From positions 1 to 64,000 of the forward strand of contig JAEKKV010000011.1 of the NCBI GenBank assembly GCA_019510185.1: 64,000 nt of DNA, given 5' to 3'. Positions 7,834 to 16,019 of this stretch are shown here, in pieces. A model generated the notes under the pieces. That model made no database searches. It saw only the letters and a program-made list of their open reading frames with translations, and was not told the DNA's origin. The number at the start of each line of letters is the position of its first letter. The first letter of the stretch is position 1. Origin of the DNA: Verrucomicrobiota bacterium (GTDB lineage Bacteria; Verrucomicrobiota; Verrucomicrobiia; Opitutales; Opitutaceae). The position numbers and the translations under genes were made by a program.

Positions 7834-9345
7834 GTGGCACCTTTGAAAATTCTCTTCGTAACCCCCGAAGTCGAACCGTTTGTGAAAGTAGGAGGCCTTG
7901 CCGACATGGTCGGCGCGCTTCCCAAGGAACTTGCCGCCCTCGGGCACGACGTGCGCATCGTGTGCCCGGCCTACGGCTCCGTGCGCGTGCACAGTCCGCG
8001 CACCGCCCTGCCCGATCCGCTCGGCGTCGACGTGGGCACGGAGGCCCACTGGGCCCGCACCTGGGAAACCACCCTGCCCGGCGGAAAAGTCCCGGTGTAT
8101 TTAATCGAGCACGACACATTTTTTTCCCGGCCCGAGGTTTACAGCGGCCCCTACGGCTCGCACGGGGACAACGATCTGCGCTTCGCCTTTCTCTCGCGCG
8201 CCGCCCTCACGCTGTGCCAGCAGCTCGACTGGACGCCCGATGTCGTTCACGGGCACGATTGGACGACCGGGCTCGTCCCGGTGTTCCTGAACACCACGCT
8301 CAAGGACACGCCGCTTGGCCGCACCGCGTCGGTCTTCACCGTCCATAATCTCGAGCACCAGGGATACTCCGACCGCCGCGTGATCGATTTCGCCCGGCTG
8401 CCAGCCGGCGAATTCCGGGCGGACAGCCTGGAATCCGTCGGAGCGGTCAACCTGATGAAGGCCGGCCTTTATCACTCGACCAAACTCACCACCGTCAGCC
8501 CGACTTATGCCGAGGAAATCAAAACCCCCGCCGGCGGGTGGGGCCTCGATGAAGTGCTGCGCTTTCGGGCGGCCGACCTGGTAGGTATCCTCAACGGCAT
8601 CGACACCGAGGCGTGGAATCCTGCGACCGACAAACACCTGCCGGCCCACTACAGCGCGGCTGATCTCCGCGGCAAAGTCGCCTGCAAGACCGCCCTGCAG
8701 ACCCGGCTCGGCCTCGCGCAAGATCCGCACATCGCCGTCTTCGGTGTGGTGGCGCGTTTCGCCTCGCAGAAAGGTCTGGATCTTCTCGCCGAAGCGCTGT
8801 CCCACGTGGTCGAGCGCATGCACGTGCAGTTCGCCATTCTCGGCTCCGGCGATCCCGGGCTGGAGCACACCTTCCGCTGGGCGGCCAGCCGCTACCCCGG
8901 CCGCGTGGGGGTTTCGATCGGTTATGACAACGAGCTCTCCCATCTCATCCAGGGCGGCAGCGATTTCTTTGTCATGCCCAGTCGCAGCGAGCCCTGCGGC
9001 CTCACCCAGATGTATGCGATGCGCTACGGCACGCTGCCGGTGGTGCGCGCGACCGGCGGATTGATCGACACGGTCGACCAATTCGTCGAAGGCACGGGCA
9101 AAGGCACGGGCTTCCGCTTCGCCGACGCCACCGCACCTGCGCTTTACAACACCATCGGCTGGGCCTGCGCGACCTACTACGACCGTCCGCTGGAGTTCCA
9201 ACGCCTGCGTCTCAACGCCATGGCGCGCGACTTCAGCTGGCGCCAGAGCGCCTCGCACTACGTCAACGTCTACCGCTGGGCGGTGGAACAGCGCACCGGC
9301 GTGAAAACAACGGCGATCTCTCCGGCCGGCGCGGCCGGAGTCTGA
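7834..9345 (+). CDS. glgA: Glycogen synthase (ADP-glucose starch synthase, GT5)
   Basis: It transfers glucose from ADP-glucose to the growing alpha-1,4-glucan chain. Length is 503 aa, near the family norm. The N-terminal Rossmann half has LFVTPEVEPFVKVGGLADMV (the KxGGL ADP-glucose motif) and DVVHGHDWTTGLVPVFL. The C-terminal half has VARFASQKGLDLLAEAL, GSGDPGLEHTF and FVMPSRSEPCGLTQMYAMRY, the conserved GT5 acceptor/nucleotide loop, then VVRATGGLIDTV. Translation starts at GTG 7834, where the conserved LKILFVTPE begins three codons later. It is not clustered with other glycogen genes here. A GC-rich hairpin (9320-9340) sits inside the last codons, and the gene converges on the TerC-like gene with only 7 bp between stops. 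Confidence 0.96.
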   Translation: MAPLKILFVTPEVEPFVKVGGLADMVGALPKELAALGHDVRIVCPAYGSVRVHSPRTALPDPLGVDVGTEAHWARTWETTLPGGKVPVYLIEHDTFFSRPEVYSGPYGSHGDNDLRFAFLSRAALTLCQQLDWTPDVVHGHDWTTGLVPVFLNTTLKDTPLGRTASVFTVHNLEHQGYSDRRVIDFARLPAGEFRADSLESVGAVNLMKAGLYHSTKLTTVSPTYAEEIKTPAGGWGLDEVLRFRAADLVGILNGIDTEAWNPATDKHLPAHYSAADLRGKVACKTALQTRLGLAQDPHIAVFGVVARFASQKGLDLLAEALSHVVERMHVQFAILGSGDPGLEHTFRWAASRYPGRVGVSIGYDNELSHLIQGGSDFFVMPSRSEPCGLTQMYAMRYGTLPVVRATGGLIDTVDQFVEGTGKGTGFRFADATAPALYNTIGWACATYYDRPLEFQRLRLNAMARDFSWRQSASHYVNVYRWAVEQRTGVKTTAISPAGAAGV

Positions 9346-9352
9346 CCGCGTC

Positions 9353-10096
9353 TTAGCGGTAGGGCTGGTGCAGCTCCACCGGCCGGGCCTTGGCGCGCAG
9401 GCGCAGGTTGAGCATTTCCACGCCGAAAGCGAAGGCCATGGAGAAGTAGATGTAGCCCTTCGGGATGTGCTGGCCGAGCGCCTCGCCCACCAGCGTCATG
9501 CCGATGAGAATAAGAAAGCTCAACGCGAGCATCTTGAGGGTCGGGTGGCGGTTGACGAAGTCGCCGATCGCCTTCGCAAACACCAGCATCACGCCCAGCG
9601 CAAGGACCACCGCCGCGATCATCACGCCGAGGTGTTGCGCCATGCCCACGGCGGTGATCACCGAGTCCAGGGAAAACACGATGTCGAGCAGGAGGATCTG
9701 CACGATGGCCGCGCTGAAGGAGGAGACCTTGCCGCCCTCGGTCGCGTGGCCGTCGCCGCCTTCCAGTTTTTCGTGAACCTCCATAACACTCTTGCCGATC
9801 AGGAACAGGCCGCCGGCGAAAAGAATCAGGCCCTTGCCGGTGATGTCCGCGTGCAGCACCGGCACCGTGAAGAGGACCTTGGTCAGCCCCATCAGCCACG
9901 TCAGACTGCAAAGCAGCAGGATTCGCGTGATCAGAGCGAGCGAAAGGCCGAGCTGGCGCGCCCGGTCCTGCTGTCCGGCCGGCAATTTTCCGGCGAGGAT
10001 CGCGATGAAAATGATGTTGTCGATGCCGAGCACGATTTCGAGCGCGGTCAGCGTGAGAAGGGAAATCCAGATTTGCGGATCGAAGAGCCAGTCCAT
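9353..10096 (-). CDS. TerC family integral membrane protein
   Basis: This 248-aa (coding length less stop) polytopic inner-membrane protein of the TerC/YoaE/YgdQ group is linked to metal-ion (often Mn) homeostasis or export and to envelope protein metalation. The signature LEIVLGIDNIIFIAIL near the N-terminus and DIVFSLDSVITAVGMA in the middle are the two Asp-containing TerC motifs. Seven or so hydrophobic helices are visible, and a loop rich in Glu/Gly/His separates helices 3 and 4. ATG 10096 (MDWLFDPQIW) was chosen because homologues begin MexxxDPxxW; a start 36 bp upstream adds an unconserved stretch. The transported ion is not determinable from sequence. Confidence 0.88.
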   Translation of the reverse strand: MDWLFDPQIWISLLTLTALEIVLGIDNIIFIAILAGKLPAGQQDRARQLGLSLALITRILLLCSLTWLMGLTKVLFTVPVLHADITGKGLILFAGGLFLIGKSVMEVHEKLEGGDGHATEGGKVSSFSAAIVQILLLDIVFSLDSVITAVGMAQHLGVMIAAVVLALGVMLVFAKAIGDFVNRHPTLKMLALSFLILIGMTLVGEALGQHIPKGYIYFSMAFAFGVEMLNLRLRAKARPVELHQPYR

Positions 10097-10163
10097 GGAA
10101 CGCAGAAAGCGCGAGGCGGGCTCCGTCGTCAACGCGAGGCGACTTACAAAGCCGCCGGCGGTT

Positions 10164-11111
10164 TCAAACTCCGGTCCAGAGCAAGCCGAGTCGCAGCCAG
10201 AGCGGGATCAGAAAAATCCCCAGGACCGTCGTGCCGACGACCACCTGGACCGCGGTGAGCGGCCGGCCGCCATAATGCTTGGCGATCACGATCGGCAGGA
10301 TCCCCGCCGGCATCGCCGCCTGGACGATGATCACACGCTTGAGATCCGGCGGACAGGGAAGAAACCGGGCGATCAGCAAAAACAACATGGGCAGCAGACC
10401 GAGGCGCAAGACGCCCGACGCGCAGGTCACCCGGACATCGAACAATTCCGCCGGCCGGCTCAGGTATTCCACCAGCGTCGCGCCGATGAGCATCAATCCC
10501 AGCGGCACCGCGCAAACGGAGCTCAGGTGGATCACCTCCGTCACCACCGATGGCATGAACCGGCCGAGATTCAGCGTGTTCATCAACACCGCCGCGACGA
10601 GGGCGAAGACCGGCGGATTGGCGAGCTTGCGCCAGCCTTCGCGCAACGAAAGGCCGGCGAGCACCAAAATACCCACCGTCCAGATGGCGGCTTCACAGCC
10701 AACGTTGTGCACCAGCAGCACGCCCAGGCTTTCACGGCCAAACAGCGCCCCCATGAGCAGAATGGGGATGTAGCCGTAGTTGTTGATGCCGGTGGTGAAC
10801 GCAAACGTGCGCAAACCGTTGCCTTGGGTCAGCCCCAGCGAGCGTCCGGCGTAATAAGCGAGCCCGATACCGGACGCGATGATCACGAACCCGACCAGCG
10901 GCGCGAGGAAAAGGTTGGCCGGCTGGCGCAGCGCGGCGTTGCCCATGACGCTGTCGAAGATCAGGCAGGGGTACAGGAAGTTGACGATCAGCTTCAGCAG
11001 GCTGGCGTCCGCCTCGGCGTTGAGCCAGCGCACCCGGCGCATGACCGCGCCGATCGCGATCAGCGCAAAGACCGGAAGGATGAGCAGCAGAAGGTGCCAA
11101 TAGGAAGGCAT
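10164..11111 (-). CDS. AEC family (auxin efflux carrier-like) transporter
   Basis: This 315-aa inner-membrane protein has about ten hydrophobic segments in two similar halves, the layout of the AEC (Mem_trans) family that includes malonate and other organic-acid permeases. Visible markers are the N-terminal LLLLILPVFALIAIGAVMRR, the short loop FLYPCLIFDSV, FTTGINNYGYIPILLMGALFG (the NxGxxPxL-type motif of the family) and GATLVEYLS. The C-terminal half has MPAGILPIVIAKHYGG followed by VVVGTTVLGIFLIPLWL. The substrate cannot be named. It lies 48 bp downstream of the BaiN-like gene on the same strand and may be cotranscribed. Confidence 0.85.
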   Translation of the reverse strand: MPSYWHLLLLILPVFALIAIGAVMRRVRWLNAEADASLLKLIVNFLYPCLIFDSVMGNAALRQPANLFLAPLVGFVIIASGIGLAYYAGRSLGLTQGNGLRTFAFTTGINNYGYIPILLMGALFGRESLGVLLVHNVGCEAAIWTVGILVLAGLSLREGWRKLANPPVFALVAAVLMNTLNLGRFMPSVVTEVIHLSSVCAVPLGLMLIGATLVEYLSRPAELFDVRVTCASGVLRLGLLPMLFLLIARFLPCPPDLKRVIIVQAAMPAGILPIVIAKHYGGRPLTAVQVVVGTTVLGIFLIPLWLRLGLLWTGV

Positions 11112-11159
11112 GGTCGCAGCGAACTACAGCGGAAGCCTCCGGGCAGAGCAACGGCGCGT

Positions 11160-12398
11160 TTATTCCGTCGCGCATCCGGCCATCGCCCGGCCGGCCAGCC
11201 AGCCGGTCGTCCAGGCCGCCTGGAAATTGAAACCGCCGGTGACACCGTCGATATCGAGCATCTCTCCCGCGAAATGCAGGCCCGGACACAGGCGGCTTTC
11301 CATGGTCTTGAAATCCACCTCGCGCAAGCGCACGCCGCCGCAGGTGACGAATTCCTCCTTGTTAAGACTCTTCCCCTCCACCGTGAATTCGCCCGCGGCG
11401 AGTTGCGTGGCGAAAGCCTGCAACGCGGTGTTCGAAACGGAGGTCCACACCGTTTCCGGCACGATCCCCGCGGCGATGGCCAGTCGTTCCCACAGCCGCG
11501 CCGGCAGTGCAAAGGGATTCCACGTGGCGACCTGTTTCTTCAGATTGGCCGCGCGCGCCGTAACCAAGGCGGCCAGCACCTGGGCGGGAGTGCGCTCGCC
11601 AACCCACGAGACGCCCAGCGTGAAGCGATAGCCTCGCTCCGCCAGCACACGCGCACCCCAAGCGGAAAGCTTCAGGATGGCCGGTCCGCTCATACCCCAG
11701 TGGGTGATCAACAATGGCCCCCGTTCACGCAGCTTCGTGCCTTGCACCGATGTCAGCGTGTCGGACACCGACAATCCCTCGAGTCCGCGGATGCGGGCAT
11801 CGTCGATGTGAAAAGTGAACAGCGAAGGCACGGCCGGCTCGATCGTGTGACCCAGTTGCGCCGCGATGATGGGACCGACCGAGCTCTTGTTGCCGCCCGT
11901 GGCCAGCAAAAGGCGGTCGAACTCGCCGGCGGAACCATCGGTGAAGGTCACTTGAAATTTGCCGTCTTCCCCTCGCTCCACACCGCGCACGCCCATGCTC
12001 ATGAACACCTTCACGCCGGCCTTGTCGGCCGCGCACCGGAGACAGGTCACGATCGTCTCCGAATCGTCGGTCACGGGAAACATGCGTCCGTCGCCTTCCG
12101 TCTTCAGTTCGACCCCGCGCGCGGCGAACCACGCGATGGTTTCCCGCGGTCCCCAACGGTGAAAGGCCCCGAGCAGTTCGCGGCCGCCGCGCGGATAGCG
12201 CTTCACCAGCTCGCGCGGTTCCGGACAGGCATGCGTGACGTTGCAGCGCCCGCCGCCGGACACGCGGACCTTGGCCAGCGGATGCGCGGTGGCTTCGTAC
12301 AGCACGACGCGCGCGGCGGGGCTGGCCTCGGCGCAGGCGATGGCCGAGAAAAAACCGGCGGCACCGCCACCGACAACGATCACACGGGGGGAACTCAT
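11160..12398 (-). CDS. HI0933/BaiN-like NAD(P)/FAD-dependent oxidoreductase
   Basis: This 412-aa flavoprotein has an N-terminal dinucleotide-binding motif VIVVGGGAAGFFSAIACAE and the family hallmark KVRVSGGGRCNVTHAC. Further markers are RMFPVTDDSETIV, LLLATGGNKSSVG (second nucleotide-contact strand), LLITHWGMSGPAILKLSAW and, near the end, HFAGEMLDIDGVTGGFNFQAAWTTGW, the C-terminal FAD-contact sequence. Members are soluble FAD enzymes; the best studied, BaiN, acts in bile-acid dehydroxylation, but most have no known substrate. ATG 12398 (MSSPRVIVVGGG) is set by the Rossmann fold beginning at residue 5. A terminator for the upstream gene lies just before it. Confidence 0.92.
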   Translation of the reverse strand: MSSPRVIVVGGGAAGFFSAIACAEASPAARVVLYEATAHPLAKVRVSGGGRCNVTHACPEPRELVKRYPRGGRELLGAFHRWGPRETIAWFAARGVELKTEGDGRMFPVTDDSETIVTCLRCAADKAGVKVFMSMGVRGVERGEDGKFQVTFTDGSAGEFDRLLLATGGNKSSVGPIIAAQLGHTIEPAVPSLFTFHIDDARIRGLEGLSVSDTLTSVQGTKLRERGPLLITHWGMSGPAILKLSAWGARVLAERGYRFTLGVSWVGERTPAQVLAALVTARAANLKKQVATWNPFALPARLWERLAIAAGIVPETVWTSVSNTALQAFATQLAAGEFTVEGKSLNKEEFVTCGGVRLREVDFKTMESRLCPGLHFAGEMLDIDGVTGGFNFQAAWTTGWLAGRAMAGCATE

Positions 12399-12433
12399 GA
12401 TCGCCGCAGCGTGCGGGGCGCCGCCCGGTTGTC

Positions 12434-12470
12434 GAAAACGAAAACCGCCGGGCCTCACGGCACCGGCGGT
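12434..12470 (-). terminator. Terminator for the small LTPEQ protein gene
   Basis: On the minus strand ACCGCCGG and CCGGCGGT (12470-12463 and 12451-12444) form an 8-bp stem with an 11-nt loop, followed by TTTTCGTTTT. It falls between the small periplasmic protein gene and the flavoprotein gene. Confidence 0.75.
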
Positions 12471-12537
12471 CGGATTTCAATAAATGAAACTAAGCGGGCG
12501 AACTCTTCGCGGGCTCAAGCCCGGCGAAAACCGTTCC

Positions 12538-12810
12538 TCACTTGCCGGTTTTAACGGCTTCGATCTTAGCCTTATAATCGGCCTTGATCGCCTTGATCTT
12601 GTCCTTCTTGTCCGCCTCTTTGACCTTGGCGTCGTCCTTCACGGCCTGGATTTCTTTGCGCTCTTCTTTATGGAGAGCGGAGATCTTGGCCTGTTGTTCG
12701 GGGGTCAGCGCGGTGCTGGAAGCAGCAGGCGCGTCTTCGGCGCGCAGGGCCGGGGTGAGCGAAACAGCAGACAGGGCGAGCAGGGTCAGGAGGAGCTTGA
12801 ACGATTTCAT
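12538..12810 (-). CDS. Small secreted LTPEQ-motif protein (Spy-like tail)
   Basis: This is a 90-aa protein with a signal peptide (MKSFKLLLTLLALSAVSLTP, cleavage near LRAED). The mature part is one charged helix region containing ALTPEQQAKISALHKE followed by Lys/Glu/Asp-rich heptads to the C-terminus (KIKAIKADYKAKIEAVKTGK). The LTxEQ motif resembles half of a Spy/CpxP-type periplasmic chaperone, but the protein is too short for the full four-helix cradle. The start is ATG 12810; an upstream in-frame extension would place the signal peptide internally. Its neighbour at 12929-13327 has the same motif, so the two may be diverged paralogues. Function unknown. Confidence 0.7.
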   Translation of the reverse strand: MKSFKLLLTLLALSAVSLTPALRAEDAPAASSTALTPEQQAKISALHKEERKEIQAVKDDAKVKEADKKDKIKAIKADYKAKIEAVKTGK

Positions 12811-12928
12811 GAGTTTAGGATTAGGGTTTAAGGCAAGGTGCCCGCGTGAGATGGACCCCCACGAAGGCACCAAGTGCCATAAAACTTAGGTGAACGGATC
12901 GGTTTTGCCAAGACTTGAGGTTGCCGGA

Positions 12929-13327
12929 TCAGGAGGCGGGATGCGGAGCGGTGCCTCCGTCCGGACCCTTGCGGTGCTCTTGCATGGCCTTGAATTTGGC
13001 CTGCTGCTCAGGAGTGAGGATCGCCATGATCTGAGCCGCGTGCGCCTTGCGGATTTCCATCATTTTTTCGCGCTTGGCGTCCTTGTCCAGCGTGTCGTCT
13101 TCCCGGAGGTCCTTCAGCGCCTTCATTTCGTCCTGAAGGATGGGTTTGATCTTGGCCTTCTGATCCTCGGTGAGGTCAAGCCGCTCGGCCAATTCCTTGA
13201 GGCGGTCCATACGCTTGTGTTCGGGCGCGCCGGCCGGAGGCGCGGGGGTCGTGTCATCGGCGCGAAGCAGGGGCGCGGCCATCAGGGCGGACAGGGCAAA
13301 CAGCGGAAGGAAGCGATACGTTTTCAT
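12929..13327 (-). CDS. Periplasmic Spy/CpxP-like LTxxQ protein
   Basis: This 132-aa protein has a signal peptide (MKTYRFLPLFALSALMAAP, cleavage after LRAD) and two LTxxQ motifs: LDLTEDQKAKIKPILQDE and ILTPEQQAKFKAMQEH. Between them is a Lys/Glu/Asp-rich helix with KREKMMEIRKAHAAQI. Two LTxxQ boxes are the signature of the Spy/CpxP family, periplasmic chaperone or stress-sensor proteins. The C-terminus is Gly/Pro/His rich (HRKGPDGGTAPHPAS), which might bind metal weakly. It lies 118 bp upstream of the 90-aa LTPEQ protein on the same strand and is divergent from the mini-zincin gene. The specific client or signal is unknown. Confidence 0.75.
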   Translation of the reverse strand: MKTYRFLPLFALSALMAAPLLRADDTTPAPPAGAPEHKRMDRLKELAERLDLTEDQKAKIKPILQDEMKALKDLREDDTLDKDAKREKMMEIRKAHAAQIMAILTPEQQAKFKAMQEHRKGPDGGTAPHPAS

Positions 13328-13398
13328 AGGAATGGGTATTGAGGTTGATGGATTCACACGGCTAGACGTCCGCCTTCGGACAAGGTTACAGTGCCGTG

Positions 13399-13770
13399 AT
13401 GAACCTGGCTAAACTCACCCGGCTCGCAGAACAAACCGTTGCCGCCACTTTGCGCGAACTGCCGCCGCCCGTGCAACCCGTGGCCCAAAGCGTCCCCGTC
13501 ATCTGCCAGGACTGGCCTTCAGACGAGGTGCTCGGTGACGAATTCGAGCCCGACATCCTCGGTCTTTTCGTCGGTCCTCCGCACGGGGCCCCCTCGGACG
13601 ACGCCCAAGGGTTACCCCCGCAGATCCTGCTTTTTATCGGCAATCTGTGGGACTTCGCCGGGGAAGATCCGGAGATTTTTCGCGACGAAGTGCGCCTCAC
13701 CTACCTTCACGAGCTGGGCCATTATCTCGGCTGGGATGAGGACGAGCTGACCGCGCGCGGTCTGGATTGA
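13399..13770 (+). CDS. Zincin-like metallopeptidase family protein (mini-zincin)
   Basis: This 123-aa cytoplasmic protein of the Zincin_1 (DUF1025) family carries the active-site motif LTYLHELGHYLGWDEDEL, an HExxH zinc site followed by a downstream acidic ligand region. The N-terminal part contains a DILGLFVG strand and QILLFIGNLWDFA, which form the small mixed sheet of the fold. ATG 13399 is used; a GTG one codon earlier (13396) is equally possible. Members are presumed peptidases from the zinc motif, but substrates are not established. It diverges from the Spy-like gene and is followed 74 bp later by the SYLF gene. Confidence 0.85.
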   Translation: MNLAKLTRLAEQTVAATLRELPPPVQPVAQSVPVICQDWPSDEVLGDEFEPDILGLFVGPPHGAPSDDAQGLPPQILLFIGNLWDFAGEDPEIFRDEVRLTYLHELGHYLGWDEDELTARGLD

Positions 13771-13844
13771 GCAAAGTCGGAACCTCCGCCAGTCCGCGCT
13801 TTCCATGCGCCTGCCCTTTCGCATACTGCGCAAAACTCTTTTCT

Positions 13845-14525
13845 ATGAAAAAACTCCTCTGTCTCCTCCTCGGTCTGTCCGCCGCCTCCTTTTTGCGCGC
13901 GGATGCCGCCGCCGATCATGACACGTTCGTGACGCGCATCGAAACCTGCGAGGCGATCATCCGCGAGTTCCAGGCCGATCCCGCCACCGCCATCCCCGCC
14001 GAGGTGTTGCAGCGCGCCAAGGGCCTCGTGATCGTCAACCAAATCAAGGCCGGCCTGATCTTCGGCTTCCAGGAAGGCTACGGCGCCGTCCTCGTCAAAA
14101 AGCCCACCGGTCATTGGAGCATCCCCGTCGTCGTGCGCGCGGGTGAAGCCAGCCTCGGCCTCCAGCTCGGCGGCTCCCGCATCGAAGCCGTCTATGTGAT
14201 CATGAACGAACAGACGCCCCGCCTGCTCTTCGAAGGCCGCTTCAACATCGGGGTCGATGCCAAGGCCGTCGCCGGCCCCCGCGTCGCGGAAAGCGAAACG
14301 TGGAACCGCGAACTGCTCAACACGCCTGTCCTCGTTTACGCCCGCCAGAAAGGCCTTTACGCCGGCGCCACCGTCAAAACCGGCTACATCACCCGCAGCG
14401 ACGCTATCAACCGCGCCTTCTACGCCACCGATTACGACCTGCCCGAGCTGCTCTACGGCGAATGGATCAAGATCCCCGCCGAGGTGAAGCCGATCATGGA
14501 TTACGTAACCCAGCTCTCGCCCTAA
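13845..14525 (+). CDS. Secreted SYLF-domain (Ysc84-like) lipid-binding protein
   Basis: This 226-aa protein has a signal peptide (MKKLLCLLLGLSAASFLRA). The SYLF/Ysc84 domain fills the mature part: LQRAKGLVIVNQIKAGLIFG, GYGAVLVKKPTGHWSIPVVV, GEASLGLQLGGSRIEAVYVI and LYAGATVKTGYITRSDAINR. SYLF proteins bind phospholipids (phosphoinositides in eukaryotes); bacterial members are exported and of uncertain role. ATG 13845 is preferred because the in-frame extension to 13767 has no leader character. It is followed after 4 bp by the VOC protein gene, so the two are probably cotranscribed. Confidence 0.88.
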   Translation: MKKLLCLLLGLSAASFLRADAAADHDTFVTRIETCEAIIREFQADPATAIPAEVLQRAKGLVIVNQIKAGLIFGFQEGYGAVLVKKPTGHWSIPVVVRAGEASLGLQLGGSRIEAVYVIMNEQTPRLLFEGRFNIGVDAKAVAGPRVAESETWNRELLNTPVLVYARQKGLYAGATVKTGYITRSDAINRAFYATDYDLPELLYGEWIKIPAEVKPIMDYVTQLSP

Positions 14526-14529
14526 TCCC

Positions 14530-14955
14530 GTGGCCGCACCCGATTCTTCGCTGGGCGCCGGCCTTCATCACGTCGCCCTCAAGACAAAATCCTGGGAAAC
14601 CGCGCTCGCCTTTTACAAGGACGTGCTCGGCTTCTCCGAGAAGATCACCTGGGCCTATCCCGACGGCAATCGCGCCGGGATGCTGGATCTCGGCCGGGGC
14701 AACCACCTCGAAATCTTCGAGGACCGAAACTACACCCCCGCGGCCAACGGCGCCCTTCTCCACCTGGCCCTGCGCACCACGGACGTCGATACCGTCATCG
14801 GCCGTGTTCGCGCCGCCGGTTGCAAAATCACGGTCGAGCCGAAGGACGTCATCATCAAAACCACCAATGGCGTCGGCCCCGTTCCCGTGCGCATCGCGTT
14901 TTTCGAGGGCCCCAATGGCGAGATCTGGGAGCTGTTTAAAAACGAGCTCACCTGA
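14530..14955 (+). CDS. VOC superfamily (glyoxalase/dioxygenase fold) protein
   Basis: This 141-aa protein is a single vicinal-oxygen-chelate unit made of two beta-alpha-beta-beta-beta modules: GLHHVALKTKSWETALAFYK, MLDLGRGNHLEIFED, then LLHLALRTTDVDTVIGRVRA and IAFFEGPNGEIWELFKNE. Candidate metal ligands are the His of LHHVAL, the Glu of HLEIFE, the His of LLHLAL and the Glu of IWELF, the usual VOC positions. It could be a lyase, a dioxygenase or a resistance protein; nothing in the sequence decides. Translation begins at GTG 14530, 4 bp after the SYLF gene stop, consistent with coupled translation. Confidence 0.85.
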   Translation: MAAPDSSLGAGLHHVALKTKSWETALAFYKDVLGFSEKITWAYPDGNRAGMLDLGRGNHLEIFEDRNYTPAANGALLHLALRTTDVDTVIGRVRAAGCKITVEPKDVIIKTTNGVGPVPVRIAFFEGPNGEIWELFKNELT

Positions 14956-14976
14956 CGCGGCGGGATTCCCGGCGCG

Positions 14977-15480
14977 TCAACCGCGCCAGGTGCGGACGTA
15001 GGCCAGCAGCTCCGCGAGCACGACGTCCGTCACCGCCGTCTGCACCTCGATCCGCCGGAGGCCGGCACACACCACCAAGCCTCCGCACTCGGCCACCACG
15101 CGGCCGCGGCGGCAGTGCACCAGCGCCCAGTACGCCTGCGGCGCCATCACGCCCTGCTCCGGCGCGCGTTCCGCATAACCCGTCGTCGCTAGCGCAAGAT
15201 CGCTGCCAAAAAGCTTCGCTGCACCCCGGGCCATCTGCCGGGCGATCTCGCCCGACACACTGTTCACTTTCGCCGCCTCGCGCCGGTCCACGCCGAGATG
15301 CCGCACCTTCTGGTCGAGCGTGTAGGCGGTGATTCCACCAAGAAAAAATTCCGACGCTCCCGGGATCGCTCCGAGGCCGGCCTGCACGTGGCCCGCCGTG
15401 AGGCTCTCCGCCACCGCCACCGTCAGGCGCGGCGAGGCCAGCAACAGGGCTTTTAACTCACGGGCGGAACGGGTCGTCAT
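14977..15480 (-). CDS. pncC: CinA C-terminal domain protein (PncC-type nicotinamide-nucleotide amidase)
   Basis: This 167-aa stand-alone CinA-C domain deamidates NMN to nicotinate mononucleotide in pyridine-nucleotide recycling. The hallmark VAVAESLTAGHVQAGLGAIPG holds the catalytic Ser of AESLTAG, followed by GASEFFLGGITAYTLDQKVR, VNSVSGEIARQMARGAAKLF and LALATTGYAE. Family members usually have ATTGxAGP at the last position; here it reads ATTGYAERA, a modest deviation. The start ATG 15480 overlaps the stop of the SET-domain gene (ATGA), so translation is coupled. The NMN amidase role is family inference. Confidence 0.85.
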   Translation of the reverse strand: MTTRSARELKALLLASPRLTVAVAESLTAGHVQAGLGAIPGASEFFLGGITAYTLDQKVRHLGVDRREAAKVNSVSGEIARQMARGAAKLFGSDLALATTGYAERAPEQGVMAPQAYWALVHCRRGRVVAECGGLVVCAGLRRIEVQTAVTDVVLAELLAYVRTWRG

Positions 15481-16019
15481 GACGCGGCAGCCTGGGATTT
15501 CCGCGCGGCGACGCGAGCCTTGGTCAAAATCTTCCGGACCCGCCAGCGCTGCGTCTTCGTCACGATGTACCCGGCGCATTTCGCGGTGCCGCAGCGACAC
15601 GGATGCTCGCGCCAGTTTTCAAGCCCGAAGCCATAGTCGAAACTCAGCTCCTCGCCCTCCGCGATGTCCCGCAGCGCCACGATCCAGATGCGGCCGCGGA
15701 TCTTGCTGCTTTCGCAGTTCGCTTCGCATGAATGGTTGATGAGCCGCGCGGTGTTCCAGGCCATGCTGCCGTCGAGATCGTGGCGCTGGTTGATCTCAAA
15801 AATATAAACGCACCCGCCGTCCCCCCGCCGCGCGCGCGCCCGGCGCCTTTCCTCGCGGCGGTCGGACTCGGCCTTGGTGATACGCTCGCCCCTATACTCG
15901 ATGATGCGCGTGCCCGCCGGAATGGCTTTGCTGGCGTAGAGCCCCCGGCCGTGAATGCGCGAGTTGCGGAGCTCCGCCCAAGGCGAGCGGGTGGGACGCG
16001 GACGCGAGGTGGCGCTCAT
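15477..16019 (-). CDS. SET domain-containing protein (lysine methyltransferase-like)
   Basis: This 180-aa protein is essentially a single SET domain with a post-SET segment. Visible motifs are [19 protein letters not shown] (SET motif I), [17 protein letters not shown] (the NHSC pseudoknot core that binds S-adenosylmethionine), [12 protein letters not shown] (motif IV with catalytic Tyr) and [12 protein letters not shown] (Cys-rich post-SET zinc site). The C-terminal tail is strongly basic. SET enzymes methylate protein lysines; bacterial ones are scattered and their targets mostly unknown. It overlaps xthA upstream and pncC downstream by 4 bp each, so it is translated as part of a DNA-repair-associated operon. 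Confidence 0.9.
   Translation of the reverse strand: MSATSRPRPTRSPWAELRNSRIHGRGLYASKAIPAGTRIIEYRGERITKAESDRREERRRARARRGDGGCVYIFEINQRHDLDGSMAWNTARLINHSCEANCESSKIRGRIWIVALRDIAEGEELSFDYGFGLENWREHPCRCGTAKCAGYIVTKTQRWRVRKILTKARVAARKSQAAAS

Noticed and set aside
9320..9340. GC-rich hairpin as glgA terminator
   Set aside because: It lies inside the last codons of glgA and has no T-run, so it is not a convincing terminator.
9792..12554. 920-codon frame on the plus strand
   Set aside because: It runs antisense across three recognised genes (TerC-like, AEC transporter and BaiN-like flavoprotein) and encodes an Arg/Gln/His-rich nonsense protein.
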